Assembly: GCF_023078275.1 (NCBI RefSeq)
Contig: NC_062977.1
Location: 17,195,118 to 17,259,117, forward strand
Direction of reading: 5' to 3'
DNA: 64,000 nucleotides
From: Leguminivora glycinivorella
Taxonomy: Eukaryota; Arthropoda; Insecta; Lepidoptera; Tortricidae
Under the pieces are notes generated by a model that did no database searches, was not told the DNA's origin, and was given only the letters and a program-made list of their open reading frames with translations. The position numbers were made by a program, and so were the translations under genes. Below, in pieces: positions 32,881 through 44,259 of the stretch (positions are counted from its first letter, which is position 1; each line of letters starts with the position of its first letter).

Positions 32881-33407
32881 GTATGTACGTACCTAAATTG
32901 ATATGAAGAGATAATTAAAACAAGACATTATGTACAGAGAGAACAAAAATCAGTTTATTAAACCAAGTTACACATTCTCTTCTGATGTTGCAGATCCAAG
33001 GGTCTTATTCCGAGACGACATTTTAGTGAGTAATTAACGTCGTGTACACAAATCATTTTAGTTGATAAAGATTTGAATAAATTTTAGTTTCCGATCGAAC
33101 ATTTTATTGGTGTTTAGTAGTTTCAGTTTCAACTTTTGAACTCAACTGTCGAACCTTATGACTTTGTAAAACTCTTCATCTTATTTTACGATTTTGGATA
33201 TACGTTCTTTATGAAATACGGTTGGTATAATATTTCATTTGCGAATCATAGTTTATTCGCCAAAAAAGAACGACTGGGATGTTATTCCTTCATTTCAATA
33301 GCAAATAATGAAACTATAGTCGAAAGTAAACGTTAGAATTCGGCAGATACCATACTATCGGACACTCAAATGAAGAATAAGGCCCTTGTCACACTGGCAA
33401 GCTTGAG

Positions 33408-35259
33408 TTACCACACTTCGCGGCAGGCACCGTTGTAGTACCTCTGCCCCTGGGGGCAATTGTCGGGCACCGTGATCATGTTGCCCAAACGAGTGGGCTC
33501 AGTGGAAGAAACTACCGGTGGTGTCATGGCAGCAATAGGGCTTATCTGTTACAAATCAAACACATTTTGCGATTATGCCTTATGTATAATGCTTTACTTG
33601 ATTATATAATAATTATATCAAGGACGATATAATACGGGACAGACAAAGCCTATACAAAAAAGCGTACCCCTGAAATGTATTGGACTTTTAGGCTTAAAAC
33701 TAGATGGCGCTGTTTCGCAGTCTGGAAGTGGCTAAAGTCTTATTTTCCCCAAATATATTTTTTGCGTATTTTTATTTTTTATAAGAACAAATGACATGCT
33801 TCTTTATTTTAATATCATGGTATCACGTCAATACACATAAAAAAAAACAATTTGTAGGCATCATCAGTGTAGTTATGATAGTATTTAATAGGTGGCGCTA
33901 AAAAATCGAGGTACGATTCATTGATTGTGGTTTCTAAATAAATTATCCTTGATTGTATCCGAACATTTAATCACGACTGTGTCTCATAAAGGGGTAAGCA
34001 GAGCACATGAAACTACTCAACTGTCAGTGCCACTCTTGGTAATTAAGGGGTTGAAAGAAAACAAAATTGTGACATAGGAGTGACAGGTTGTCAGCCTCTC
34101 GCCTAAGACGCCACAATCGACTTCTACGACACCCACGGTAAGAAAGGGGGTGGTAAATTGTTTATACCTACTGAGTAGCAAAATTATAATGGTAAGTAGG
34201 TAACATGTATTTTCTTCTAGGGTCAATGAGATTAGTCAGAGTCCGTGCTGCTAGGATAGGAAACTTCTTATGATGTAGACATAGTGTATAGAACTGTACA
34301 TAATTAGGCATTATGCAAATATGCAATAATTACATAAATGAGCATTTTTTTTTTTTGCCACTTTTATGAAGTGTGATATTTTTGAAATAATAAAAAATAA
34401 TATGCTATTTCTACTCAGAATTACTAGCTTTTTCAATCCTAGTAGTTAAAAAAATTGTCCCATACGATTTTTTCTTATTGTGTTACCATTTTCCGTACAT
34501 GTTGTATGGGGTAACAAAAGAGGAAAGTAACAAAAATGTATGGAAATTCTGGGATACTTTTTGTCTCCCAGTGAGATTGAAAGTACTCGTGATTCTGAGT
34601 ACAATTGACCTAAAATTCCCTAAATCAATCAAAATTTTTTTATTGGCAAAAAAAAAAGAAATGCTCAAATAAGTATTGCACATTAACCCATTATTCACAA
34701 ACGTTCACTAAAGTTATCAACCCAATAAAGTTTGTTTTCCCCTCACTAGCTCAGAAACACGTGTTTTGTCCTTTAATACCAGCGGGTAAAAACGCATTTT
34801 ATCCACCAGTGGGTAAAGTAATTTGACTTTGAATAAAGTCAGATTAACTGCTTTAAAATTGATAAAAGTAGGTGAATCTAGTAATAAAGATGATTTACCA
34901 CCTGTGGAATACTGGAAGCAGTGATAAAATTTTTTGCGTTGTAGGCAAGTTCAGGATTCTAACTCGCTTCGCTCGTGGTTCAACTATAGAATCCTTTCAC
35001 TTGCTCGTTTTTCAATTCCACACTCGGCGTTAAAATACAACTTTGCCCCCTTGTATAACAAATAACTATTGTCCCTTTCCTACACTATATTGGTGTGATA
35101 GAAAGGGCCAAATGAACTTTATTGGCTTGATAACTTTAGTGTTCGTTTATGAATAAGGAGGTTAGAAAATAAATCAACAATATTATATGTATGTACACTT
35201 ACAATTGCCATAGCCAGCAGCATCACGAAGCTTATCAGTATGGAGCAACGCATTGTAGA
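33408..35259 (-). CDS. Small secreted cysteine-cassette peptide 2
   Basis: Coding exons 35203-35253 (17 codons) and 33408-33545 (45 codons plus stop). Total 62 residues. The first exon encodes a signal peptide, MRCSILISFVMLLAMAI, ending in phase 0 before GTAAGT. The second follows a GTAACAG acceptor and reads ISPIAAMTPPVVSSTEPTRL, then NMITVPDNCPQGQRYYNGAC and REVW with stop. An upstream acceptor (ATTTCAG) just before the ATG implies a non-coding first exon. The mature peptide would be about 40 residues with two cysteines, secreted. Unrecognised family; immune or tissue-specific secreted peptide is only a guess. Confidence 0.75.
34430..35160. repeat. Interspersed repeats in the intron of peptide 2
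   Basis: The block 34430-34680 recurs in reverse at 47930-48270 (TGTCCCATACGATTTTTTC, GGGGTAACAAAAGAGGAAAG). 34730-35160 holds a lepidopteran-style fold-back whose parts recur at 36490-36640, 37080-37620 and 45850-46060 (ACAAAACACGTGTTTC, AATTTGACTTT). No gene. Confidence 0.55.
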
Positions 35260-35315
35260 CTGAAATATAGAAAATATTACACATAATTTATTTGAATATA
35301 ATTCATCATCATCTT

Positions 35316-35627
35316 TCTAGGGTTATCCCGGCATTTTCCGCGGCTCGTGGGAGCCTGGGGTCCGCTGTGACAACTAATCCCTAGATTTGGCGTAGGCACT
35401 AATTTTACGAAAGCGACTGCCATCTGACCTTCCAACCCAAAGGGACACTAGGCCTTATTGGAATTAGTCCGATTTCCTCACGATGTTTTCCTTCACCGAA
35501 AAGCGACTGGCAAATATCAAATGACATTTCGCACATAAGTTCCGAAAAACTCATTGGTACGAGCCGGGGTTCGAACCCGCGACCTCCGGATTGAAAGTCG
35601 CACGCTCTTACCGCTACGCCACCAGCG
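35316..35627 (-). mobile_element. tRNA-derived SINE, second family
   Basis: On the minus strand it starts GTGGCGTAGCGGTAAGAGCG with a B box GGGTTCGAACCCC, then a body of about 220 bp ending near CGGGATAACCCTAG. It is unlike the other SINE family in the window. Lies in the first intron of peptide gene 2. Confidence 0.75.
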
Positions 35628-36200
35628 TTTTTTTTTTTTGCGCGAATATAATTATGATAATCAAATACTTAATACTCGTACATCTGCAGAAGTTGTAGAA
35701 ACTTTACAAGTTTTACATTAAATCAACCTTCAAACTTTCAGAAATAGACCTTACTCCCAGTCTCCCATCTTAAATATGTATATCCAGAAAGTCCAGAAAC
35801 CTACTTATAACATTGTAATGTTGCGGATGATCGGACATTAATGATGCCATGATGGGACATTAAGCCCTTATTGATTAAATTGATATCAAAAAATTAAATG
35901 TGAAATAAATAAAATAAAAAAACGTTTTAAGTAAGTGCCATTTTTATAGTCTTATCAAAAAGAGTAAAAATTAAAAAATGGCAACATTCTAGTGTCATCC
36001 GTTTCAAATCGATATGTGTGAGAAAACGGGACGACAGTACAATGTTGCCACTTTTTAAATTCTACTCTTTTTTGACAAACTATACAAATGGCAATTAAAT
36101 TGTAAGTGAAAATAGTCATCAAAAAAAAAAATTTCACATTTTACCTTAATTTTGACTTAAAATAAAAACAAGAAAATTTTTTTTTTATATAAATACTTAC

Positions 36201-36262
36201 AGTTATTTCTTTGCTTTTGCAAGAAACGATGCAGTTCTAGTTGTTTTCCTGGTATTTATATC
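36201..36262 (-). promoter_or_regulatory. TATA promoter and non-coding exon of peptide 2
   Basis: On the minus strand TATAAATA (36260-36253) is followed by ACTAGAACTGCATCG (36241-36227), then a short purine-rich leader and donor GTAAGT after 36201. The same order and motif occur before peptide gene 4. Confidence 0.6.
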
Positions 36263-36489
36263 AAAATCTAGACACACTTATTAACTTTAGCGATTTTTTT
36301 ATCTCAAAGTTTGGATAATTTAGTTTCATGGTCATTAGCGTTATTGTTAAAATTAATACATACATAAAACTTTACAACTTTTTTTAATGAAGGTAAATAA
36401 TGACTATAATGAGCGAGTATGTACCTGAACAGCTGGTATGTTATTTAGACATATTCATATTTAATAAAATTACCTAATTATTACTAGAT

Positions 36490-37670
36490 TCACCTACTTT
36501 TATCAATTTTAAAGCAGTTAATTTGACTTTATTCAAGGTCAAATTACTTTACCCACTAGTGGATTAAATACGTTTTTACCCGCTAGGATTAAAGGACAAA
36601 ACACGTGTTTCCGAGCTAGTGAGGGGAAAATAATATTACATGAATAAAGAATTTGCGTAAAAAATAAAGACTTAACGATACCTATAAACCATGGACGTTA
36701 AAGCTGAGTTTAGAACAGCAATATATTGCTGCAAGTTTTGAGACGCAACTATAGGTAAGAGTGAGTGGCAAATATCTGCATCTCTTTCTTGCATATACTT
36801 CTGTCTCAAAACTTCTTGCTCGTCTAAATTCAGCTTAACACTTCAATGCAAGACCTTGACAATGATCATTGATCATCTTCTTGATTTGTTCAAATTTGAG
36901 TTTGGACATGTTGTCAATAGAGTTAAAAATATATTATGCATAATATACATCACTATACATTTAAGGATTAAATCGATAAAAAAATTAATTAGTCACCCGG
37001 TATATTTGAGTGTGGGTTATAAGGCGTCTGCTAATGATAATCTCCTAAACGTAACATTCAATAGTTATTTGTTTTACAAGGGGGCAAAGTAGTTGTTTAA
37101 CCGCACGTGCCAATATTGATACCTGAGCAAGCGAAAGATTCCAATATTGAACCGCGAGCGTAGCGAGTAGCGAGTGGTTCAAAAAGTGGAATCTTGAGCG
37201 TTGCGAGGGTATCAAGGCACGAAGGTTAAACAAACTTTGCCACCGAGTGAAACACAAAATTTTTCACCACACCAACACGAACAAAATACTGACTATAAAA
37301 CATCAAAATAAATCAAATTCATCAATTTATTCAATATTTTTGATTCAAAATCATCATTTATAGGGTAAAATCTAGCAGACATATTAAGACATCGGGTTAA
37401 AATTTGCATGAAATTACTTTGCCCCCTTGTGGATAAAATGCAATTTTGCTATCTGTTTTCGAATAGCAAAGAATGCCTTTACCAGTTGGTGTGGTGAAAA
37501 AACTTTTGCCACCCTCTACGTTAGAAGTATGGTCAAATTGGTCATATTGGTCATCAAACTTTAAATGTACAGCTATCATATTCCATTTAGAAAATATCTT
37601 CAAAAGACGCATTTACTCTACCAGACGCAAATATCCCGGGTGACTTACTAATAATGTAGATCTACACCGT
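36490..37670. other. Repeat-rich intergenic DNA
   Basis: Contains copies of the ACACGTGTTT repeat (36490-36640) and a fold-back repeat (37080-37620, with TTTTTCACCACACCAAC and GTTGGTGTGGTGAAAAA arms). No gene; the frames at 36856-37092 and 37045-37257 are in repeats. Confidence 0.55.
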
Positions 37671-37680
37671 GTTTCTTTTT

Positions 37681-38224
37681 TAGGGTTCCGTAGTCAACTA
37701 GGAACCCTTATAGTTTCGCCATGTCTGTCTGTCCGTCCGTCCGTCCGTCCGTCCGCGGATAATCTCAGTAACCGTTAGCACTAGAAAGCTGAAATTTGGT
37801 ACCAATACGTATATCAATCACGCCATCAAAGTGCAAAAATAAAAAATGGAAAAAAATATTTATTAGGGTACCCCCCTACATGTAAAGTGAGGGCTGATAT
37901 TTTTTTTCATTCCAACCCCAACGTGTGATATATTGTTGGATAGGTATTTAAAAATGAATAAGGGTTTACTAAGATCGTCTTTTGATAATATTAATATTTT
38001 CGGAAATAATCGCTCCCAAAGGAAAAAAAAGTGCGTCCCCCCCCCCCTCTATCTTTTGAACCACAAGTTTAAAAAATATGAAAAAATCACAAAAGTAGAA
38101 CTTAATAAAGACTTTCTAGGAAAATTATTTTGAACTTGATAGGTTCAGTAGTTTTTGAGAAAATTACGGAAAACTACGGAACCCTACATTGAGCGTGGCC
38201 CGACACGCTCTTGGCCGGTTTTTT
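37681..38224. mobile_element. Interspersed TIR-like repeat with (GTCC)n
   Basis: Left end TAGGGTTCCGTAGTCAACTA with a GTCC tetranucleotide run near 37730-37755; right end CTACGGAACCCTACATTGAG, then CGTGGCCCGACACGCTC and TTGGCCGGTTTT. A partial copy is at 28655-28722. No coding capacity. Confidence 0.6.
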
Positions 38225-38309
38225 GTTTTTTCCGTCACGTCGTTAAGTTCATTGTCAGGAACCACCCGGTAGGTATATCATTTCATTTTTAGTTAAATTA
38301 AAAAATATT

Positions 38310-38535
38310 TTTTCAGTACAGATAGTGTTCTTTTTACGCACTAGTGCGAGAAGTGGTTCATTATATACCAGGTCAAAACTTCGGATGCTCATCTGTACTG
38401 AAAAACGTCGTACGATACACGTGCGAAAAGGAAATTCGTAACTCGTGTCGATTTAAAACACTCCCTTCGGTCGTGTTTTAATTTATCTCCACTCGTTTCG
38501 AACTTCCTTTTTTACGCACTTGTATCGTAGTGTGG
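38310..38535. mobile_element. Interspersed repeat family K, copy 1
   Basis: Begins TTTTCAGTACAGAT and includes GAGAAGTGGTTCATTATAT, AAAACGTCGTACGATACACG and ACTCCCTTCGGTCGTGTTTT. Two further copies at 47247-47460 and 49168-49402 have the same order and length. Non-coding. Confidence 0.7.
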
Positions 38536-38799
38536 GAGATCCCTAAGAATAACATATATGTTAGTGTGAAGTATCTGACGGCACTTGTTATAATAAACAA
38601 TACTAGAAAGTTAAAAAAGCCCGTACTAAACTTATTGAGTCGTTCAATTTATTTTTTGAATAACTCGATAACAGTAATGGTTTAAGACACTAGTTTCTTA
38701 GAGAAATTAATTGTAATTGACGTAAAGGACCCTCCCTTAAAGTTAAAGGAAATCAATAAAATAAATAAAAATAAATAAATAAATAAATATTGGGGACAC

Positions 38800-38978
38800 C
38801 TTACCTACACAGATCAACTTAGCCCCAAACTAAGCAAAGCTTGTACTATGGGTGCTAAGCGACGATATACATACATACTTAAATAGATAAATACATACTT
38901 ATATACATAGAAAACATCCATGACTCAGGAACAAATATCTGTGCTCATCACACAAATAAATGCCCTTACCGGGATTAG
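38800..38978 (-). mobile_element. tRNA-derived SINE, truncated
   Basis: Reverse copy of the SINE at 22518-22774 (GACTCAGGAACAAATATCTG, AAATGCCCTTACCGGGATT). It ends exactly where the perfect palindrome at 38979 begins, inside the B box. Confidence 0.75.
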
Positions 38979-39044
38979 AACCTATTATTATACAACATGT
39001 TTTTATGGTCCTGACCATAAAAACATGTTGTATAATAATAGGTT
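38979..39044. repeat. Perfect 32-bp-arm palindrome
   Basis: Arms 38979-39010 and 39013-39044 are exact complements with a 2-base spacer. AT-rich; no known element ends match it. Confidence 0.9.
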
Positions 39045-39164
39045 ATCAAAAATAGAATATAGCAGGATAATCGTGTAGAATCAATAATACACGGATACAT
39101 GACACTTGACCATGCTGTAATGTAGTACATGTATCGATTATAGCCGATTTATAAGTGTGACAAA

Positions 39165-39235
39165 AGAAGGGTATAAATAATAAGGTGGTTGAACATGATT
39201 TCATTTGTTTCCAGTGGCAAAAAAGAAGCTCTCGT
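39165..39235 (+). promoter_or_regulatory. TATA promoter and non-coding exon of peptide 3
   Basis: TATAAATA at 39172-39179, a TCATTTG initiator-like site about 28 bases on, then a short leader and donor GTAAGT after 39233. Together with the acceptor at 40097 it defines an untranslated first exon. Confidence 0.6.
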
Positions 39236-40103
39236 AAGTACCCGTACCCTGTTTCTGTATAACAATTATTAACTTTTCAGATATCGTAGCAAAATAAAAT
39301 AAAAAATCTCTAGGTATTTTGTCTCGCACCAGATGAAGCAAATAAAAATTGAAAACATACTAGTCCAAATCATAACCACGAAAATTTTGTTGAAGGAATT
39401 GTGTGCCATCGGTGGCCTAAATTTTACGCATTGTCGATTCTGCCCCCTTGTGGTTTAAATTAGAAACATAAGCAGGGGACTCCTATGCTGCCCGCTATTG
39501 CCCGGTTTCCTTATTAACCCGAATCACAGAATATATAATAGTACAAGTACGAAGGCCCACTACTTTGATGTTCACGAAATGCCGCCTTTTTAAATGCCTA
39601 CAAAATTCTTACAAAGAAACGAGCCGCACGTGCGCAGCGTCGGACGCTAGGGTTGCCTATGGATTAAAAATAATTAATACTCAGACAAAATGTTATGCTA
39701 TTATATTCAAGTCTTGGGTACTTTCTAGGTATATACAGTATTTATACATTTTTGTTTAAGTCACAAGCCTTATTGAACTTTTGCGTGGGACATAAATGAC
39801 ACAATTAATAGTTAGATCGATAAGATTGTCCTATTTTATTCATGATGTTTAAATTAACTAAGCATTATTAGCCATTCCACACGCGGATATCGCATATGAA
39901 CTTATGAAAAACTAGCGACGCATAGTAACAATAGAAAGTGCTAACGTGCGTTTTGTGAGAATGCGCGCCACCCCTGATTAGGCCGCGAACTCGCGGCCGC
40001 CCCCATGTACTTGTAGCGCGGCGATGGAATCGCAGAGTGAGCCGCCCCTGCCCGAATGTAATATCATACTTACTTGTAAATTATTATTTTTTTACAGAGA
40101 ACT

Positions 40104-41781
40104 ATGCATTGCTTCAAACTGATAAGCTTCATGATGCTACTAGTTATCACTATTGTAAGTAACTACTACCTATCTAATTAGTTACTACTTATTTACTATA
40201 TTTTGTAGTTTGTATAAAAGTGAAGAATGCGAATTTATATCCCTTCCAGTGAATCTTTGAGTAAAAAATTATAGGAAAGAAATATTTAAAGACACATTAG
40301 GACATGTAAATTACTTATCCCCTTATTCATTAACATTTAGTTAAGTTAACAAACCGATTAAAATTACTTGTCCCTTTCCATCATCGATCGATACGTTGAA
40401 AAGAGGCAAACGATTATTAGCGACTTAACTTTAGTAGACATTTATGGATAAAGAGGTTAGGGCCACTTGCACCAACAAAAATGGTGGTTTAACCCGAGGG
40501 TTAACCCACCATTTTATATGGAATTTGACAGATGACAGCCCACTAACCCTGAGTTAAGTGGTTGCTGCAAGTGGGTCTTAGTGTTTAATTTATATTTCCT
40601 TCCTTAACCTCGTAAGTCCTGGTGTTTTGAACTCTAAGGGTCACTTACGCCACTAAAGGTTAACCCACCATTTTATATGGAACTAGCGACCCGCCCCGGC
40701 TTCGCACGGGTACTATACCTACATGTAAACCTTCCTCTAGAATCACTCTATCTATTAAAAAAAATCGCATCAAAATTCGTTGCGTAGTTTTAAAGATTTA
40801 AGCATACATAGGGATATAGGGACAGAGAAAGCGACTTTGTTTTATACTATGTAGTGATTTGACAGTTGACAGCCCACTAACCTTGAGTTAAGCGGATGGT
40901 GCAAGTGGCCCTTATATAAATAAAAGAATGTTCTAAATTCAAAATCGAAAAAAAGCCTGGAACTCACGAGGTTAAAATAATTGTTTGCTTAAATTTCAAA
41001 GTCTCCTTCATATACAGAGTGGGGCCTGTAACAAAGGCGAAGAATTAAACTGTAGGCTATTCTCCTTATACTGATCAACATTTGTTCAGTGACTTTTAAA
41101 AATTATGATGTTTTTAAATTTTTAATTTTTCATACAAAATAAATATTAGCTTCAATGTACGCCATTATTGTTGTCATTGACGTTGTCTGTCACACTTTAG
41201 ACTTAACAGAATTCGCAATACATTACCTCTTAGAAAAAACTTTCAAGGGTGATAAAAATCAAAATACAAGTTATTTTTAAAAGTCGCCGAACAAATGTTG
41301 ATCAGTATAAGGAGAATAGCCTAGAGTTCCATTTTTCGCCTTTGTTACAGGCCCCACTCTGTATTTGATCGTCAGTGTCCGAGATGTGCCTGCGTTACTG
41401 ACGATCAAATATATGAAAGACGCGCGTTTTAAGCTCGTGTAGGTGAACGCGTACCATGCTTGTATGAGTGAGATATGACAGGTCGACTGGGTCGACTGTT
41501 CGCGTTTTTGACATGCTGCACTTTCAGCGGGGAGCGGGAGTGGCCATACTGTACGTTAGTACTCTTTATTATACTGTGACGCAGGGCTTGAATGCTGGCG
41601 GGAATGCTCAACAAGTGGGGTCCCGGACTCCAATCTACGCACTGGCATGATATACGTGCCAGACAACTGCCCGGAACGTCACATCATGGACGCGTACGGG
41701 GTCTGCCGAGAACCATGGTGTGAAACCGGCGAGGTAAACTGCAAAGAGCCCGTACCGAAGAGGATCGTCATCGGTCGCTGA
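40104..41781 (+). CDS. Small secreted cysteine-cassette peptide 3, altered last exon
   Basis: Signal exon 40104-40154 (MHCFKLISFMMLLVITI, phase 0, acceptor TTTTTTACAG, donor GTAAGT) is clearly paralogous to that of peptide 2. The cassette frame reads MIYVPDNCPERHIMDAYGVC then REPW, but has no stop there: it continues CETGEVNCKEPVPKRIVIGR to a stop at 41779, adding two cysteines. The obvious acceptor (GCAG before 41585) is one base out of phase with this frame. A weaker TTAG at 41559, inside a repeat, gives an open phase-0 exon of 73 codons. So it is either a recruited repeat-derived acceptor or a pseudogene. ATTAAA lies at 41855-41860. Confidence 0.55.
40460..40575. mobile_element. MITE family F, intact copy
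   Basis: Inverted ends GGGCCACTTGCACCAAC and GTTGCTGCAAGTGGGTC, with TTAACCCACCATTTTATATG inside. Shows the empty site for the Helitron in the next copy. Confidence 0.7.
40638..40911. mobile_element. MITE family F, copy interrupted by a Helitron
   Basis: Same MITE as 40460-40575, but split after TTATATGGAA and resumed at TTTGACAG by a 175-bp insertion at 40683-40857. Confidence 0.7.
40683..40857 (-). mobile_element. Mini-Helitron inserted in a MITE
   Basis: On the minus strand it begins TCACTACATAGTATAAAAC and ends GGGGCGGGTCGCTAG, with a GC-rich hairpin before CTAG. It lies precisely between host A and T with no target duplication, as Helitrons do. The undisturbed MITE 100 bp away gives the empty site. 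Confidence 0.85.
41011..41364. mobile_element. MITE family C, copy 2
   Basis: Terminal repeats as in 9518-9999, without the internal palindrome. Lies in the intron of peptide gene 3. Confidence 0.75.
41370..41580. repeat. Interspersed repeat family J, copy 1
   Basis: Includes GATCAAATATATGAAAGA, GTGTAGGTGAACGCGTACCA, TTTCAGCGGGGAGCGGGAG and TGGCCATACTGTACG. The same blocks occur at 60140-60365 and, reversed, at 48490-48670. It abuts the last exon of peptide gene 3. Confidence 0.7.
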
Positions 41782-42413
41782 GCCGTCTGGGTTCAAGCTA
41801 ATATGGCTCAACACTATAAAATGTGCAACGTTGAGTAAATTAATTGGCTAAACAATTAAAGTCCTTGACTGTACAGGTGCCGTTTTCATTTCAAATACAC
41901 CCTTGTTAATATTATGGTAGTCTGTGGATGGTAAAGATTCCCACTTTGTCGCTTCTAGTTATTAAGTTGTACATAGACAGATTGAGGAGAGATGGCAAAA
42001 TTGGCCAAAAATCTATATACATACTTACCTAAGTAATATTGTGAGTGTGTTTACTAAAACGTCCGACTTTGTCGGTTACCATTAAGGCGAGATTTACTTT
42101 TAGGTATCTTTATATGAATAAACTGACTAAGCGGCTTTATAGCAATCGACAAAGTGGATCGTGTTTTCCGTACACACTAAAGATATTATAGACTAAACCA
42201 ACCAAACAACCTGTGACTTTTATTGCAACGCGCAACGCTTAAATGGCTATTATAAGCGTATCAAACTTTAAAGTAAATCTTACAATAGGCAAGTAAATAT
42301 CTATCAGACACAAACACAGACACAATAGGTAATATCTTCATTGTCTACAAATACTATAAAATAATCTTTATCTTAAAAGTTGACATTCGTTGCTAATGAA
42401 GGACGCCATCTGT

Positions 42414-43555
42414 TCACCAAATCTCCCGGCAGGCTCCATTCACGTATTTCTGTCCTTTGGGACAGTTGTCAGGAACAGTTATCACGTTCCCTAATGGTCC
42501 CGGGGTAGGTTCCGCTTCGTGTGTTGCAGGATTCAGAGTAGCTCCTGGTGGCTTCACTGGTTCATTCTCTGCTTTCGCCTCACGAGCAGATCTTCCTCTT
42601 GTGAGAGGAACACGATGCAATGGTTCTGTTGCAGACTCACGTCTCACTTTGTCCAGTGTATTGCTATGAGGCTTTGCTTCTTTGGGTGCAACATGTTCTA
42701 TTACTGCAGCATTGGCCGCACGAGTGTCACGACGAACTTTAGAGCCCAACAGGGTTAGTTTTCCTTTAGGCCTATCGAGCACTTTTATTCCGTTTCGCCC
42801 ATCAAGTATGGTATCTTTCCCATGAGGTCCGTCATGCACTTTTATTGTACCACGGCCGAGCTCGGTTGAACGTGTTACCGATCCCTCGCATAAAGCCTGT
42901 GAAATAAAAAATTACAGGTAAAAAGATACCTACGTTACGTTTAATAAATTATCACTCCGAAGCTTCAATGAAGTGTGATATTTAATCAGAAATGAAGTTA
43001 TTTGAGACAAATTTGATAAAAAACCTCTTCGTAAAAAGTTAGGAAAATATAAAACTTAGCCATAGACAATATGTGTGACAGAACCTTTCAGAAAACGAGC
43101 TTGTCATTCATTCTTGCGGAAACTCAAAACTTCAACTGTCAAAAATTTTCAAAGAGTTGTGGGCAAATCTATTTATTTATTAGCCATTAGCAAAATATCG
43201 GATGCAATATGGTTTTGATATTCGTGCTCAGTCATCGAAGTTGAAATGAAAAAGAGCGTCAGTTTAGAAAAGGTAAGTCCAACATTATTATCTGTATATA
43301 AAACATTAATATTGACGGTTTTAATAGGTTCACGCTAACATTTCAAGCATGTAGATTTAGTTTCGTATAATTTTAGTAACAAATTCTTTAAATACGCATT
43401 GGGGTATGCGGAGAAGCCATTGTGAGGACCGGCGTAGGTACAATTGATGATTTTCGTCCTGTTTTGGCTGAGGCAAACTCTCATGACGAATTACTCACAC
43501 TGATGATTGTCAGTAGCACTAAAACGCCAGCCAGCTTGAAGCCCTGCATTGCGAA
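42414..43555 (-). CDS. Secreted cysteine-cassette peptide 4 (long form)
   Basis: Coding exons 43499-43549 (17 codons) and 42414-42896 (160 codons plus stop), 177 residues. The first exon, MQGFKLAGVLVLLTIIS, is a signal peptide ending in phase 0 before GTGAGT. The second follows ATTTCACAG and reads ALCEGSVTRSTELGRGTIKV, then HDGPHGKDTILDGRNGIKVL. A long basic, Arg/Lys-rich middle region follows, with paired basics (KVRRD, KVRRES). It ends GNVITVPDNCPKGQKYVNGA, then CREIW and stop. The terminal cassette matches the short paralogues; the insert of about 115 residues may be a propeptide with dibasic cleavage sites. AATAAA on this strand lies about 190 bases past the stop (42218-42223). Family unknown. 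Confidence 0.78.
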
Positions 43556-44259
43556 CTGAAACACACATTTGAACTCATTCAATGAGTATCTAATAATAAC
43601 AAGAGTGTACCAGAACAGTCAACAAAAAACATACATAATATATACCATAACCTATACCTAGTACCTATACCTATAGAGTTAACATTTCAATTTCCATAAA
43701 AATAAAGTTATAAAAAAATAGTTACAATAGCTCCTTGGCTGATAGATCGTGCTTCATTCCGTTTTAAGTTTATATATGAATTTATTAGTAGAAAGAAACA
43801 TGTTTGAGTTAGCAATCTTTTGCATTAATAGGAAACTAGTTCACATAGAATTATTTATCCTTGTCAGCAATGTATTTGCTGTATCGTCACATTCATATTA
43901 AGGTACGAATGGTGAGACTAAGGTTCATGCATGCTGGAATTGCTGGAGATAGATTGTCTTGTAATTTCAGTGTTTTATACTTTTACTATGTATGTACAAA
44001 CATTTTCTACAACAGCTAATTACTTGTAATCCCTACCCCCTACAAAAATGAACTCTCTTAGGTATCAATTCGACACAAGATGGATAGTCAATTCACGTAT
44101 AAGTAATTAACCGTCGCCTCATATCTCTCAAGAAGGACGGTTATCAAGTCGTCTGTATGTTTTTTTTTTATGTTTGTTCCTCGATATCTCCGACGTTACT
44201 GGACCGATTTTGAAATTTTTTTTGATTGAATGTATATGCATACAGATTGGTCCCATTTT

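Noticed and set aside
35955..36137. 60-codon minus-strand frame
   Set aside because: It lies between an AT-rich fold-back (GCCATTTTTATAG and complement-like parts) and has no signal, domain or conservation.
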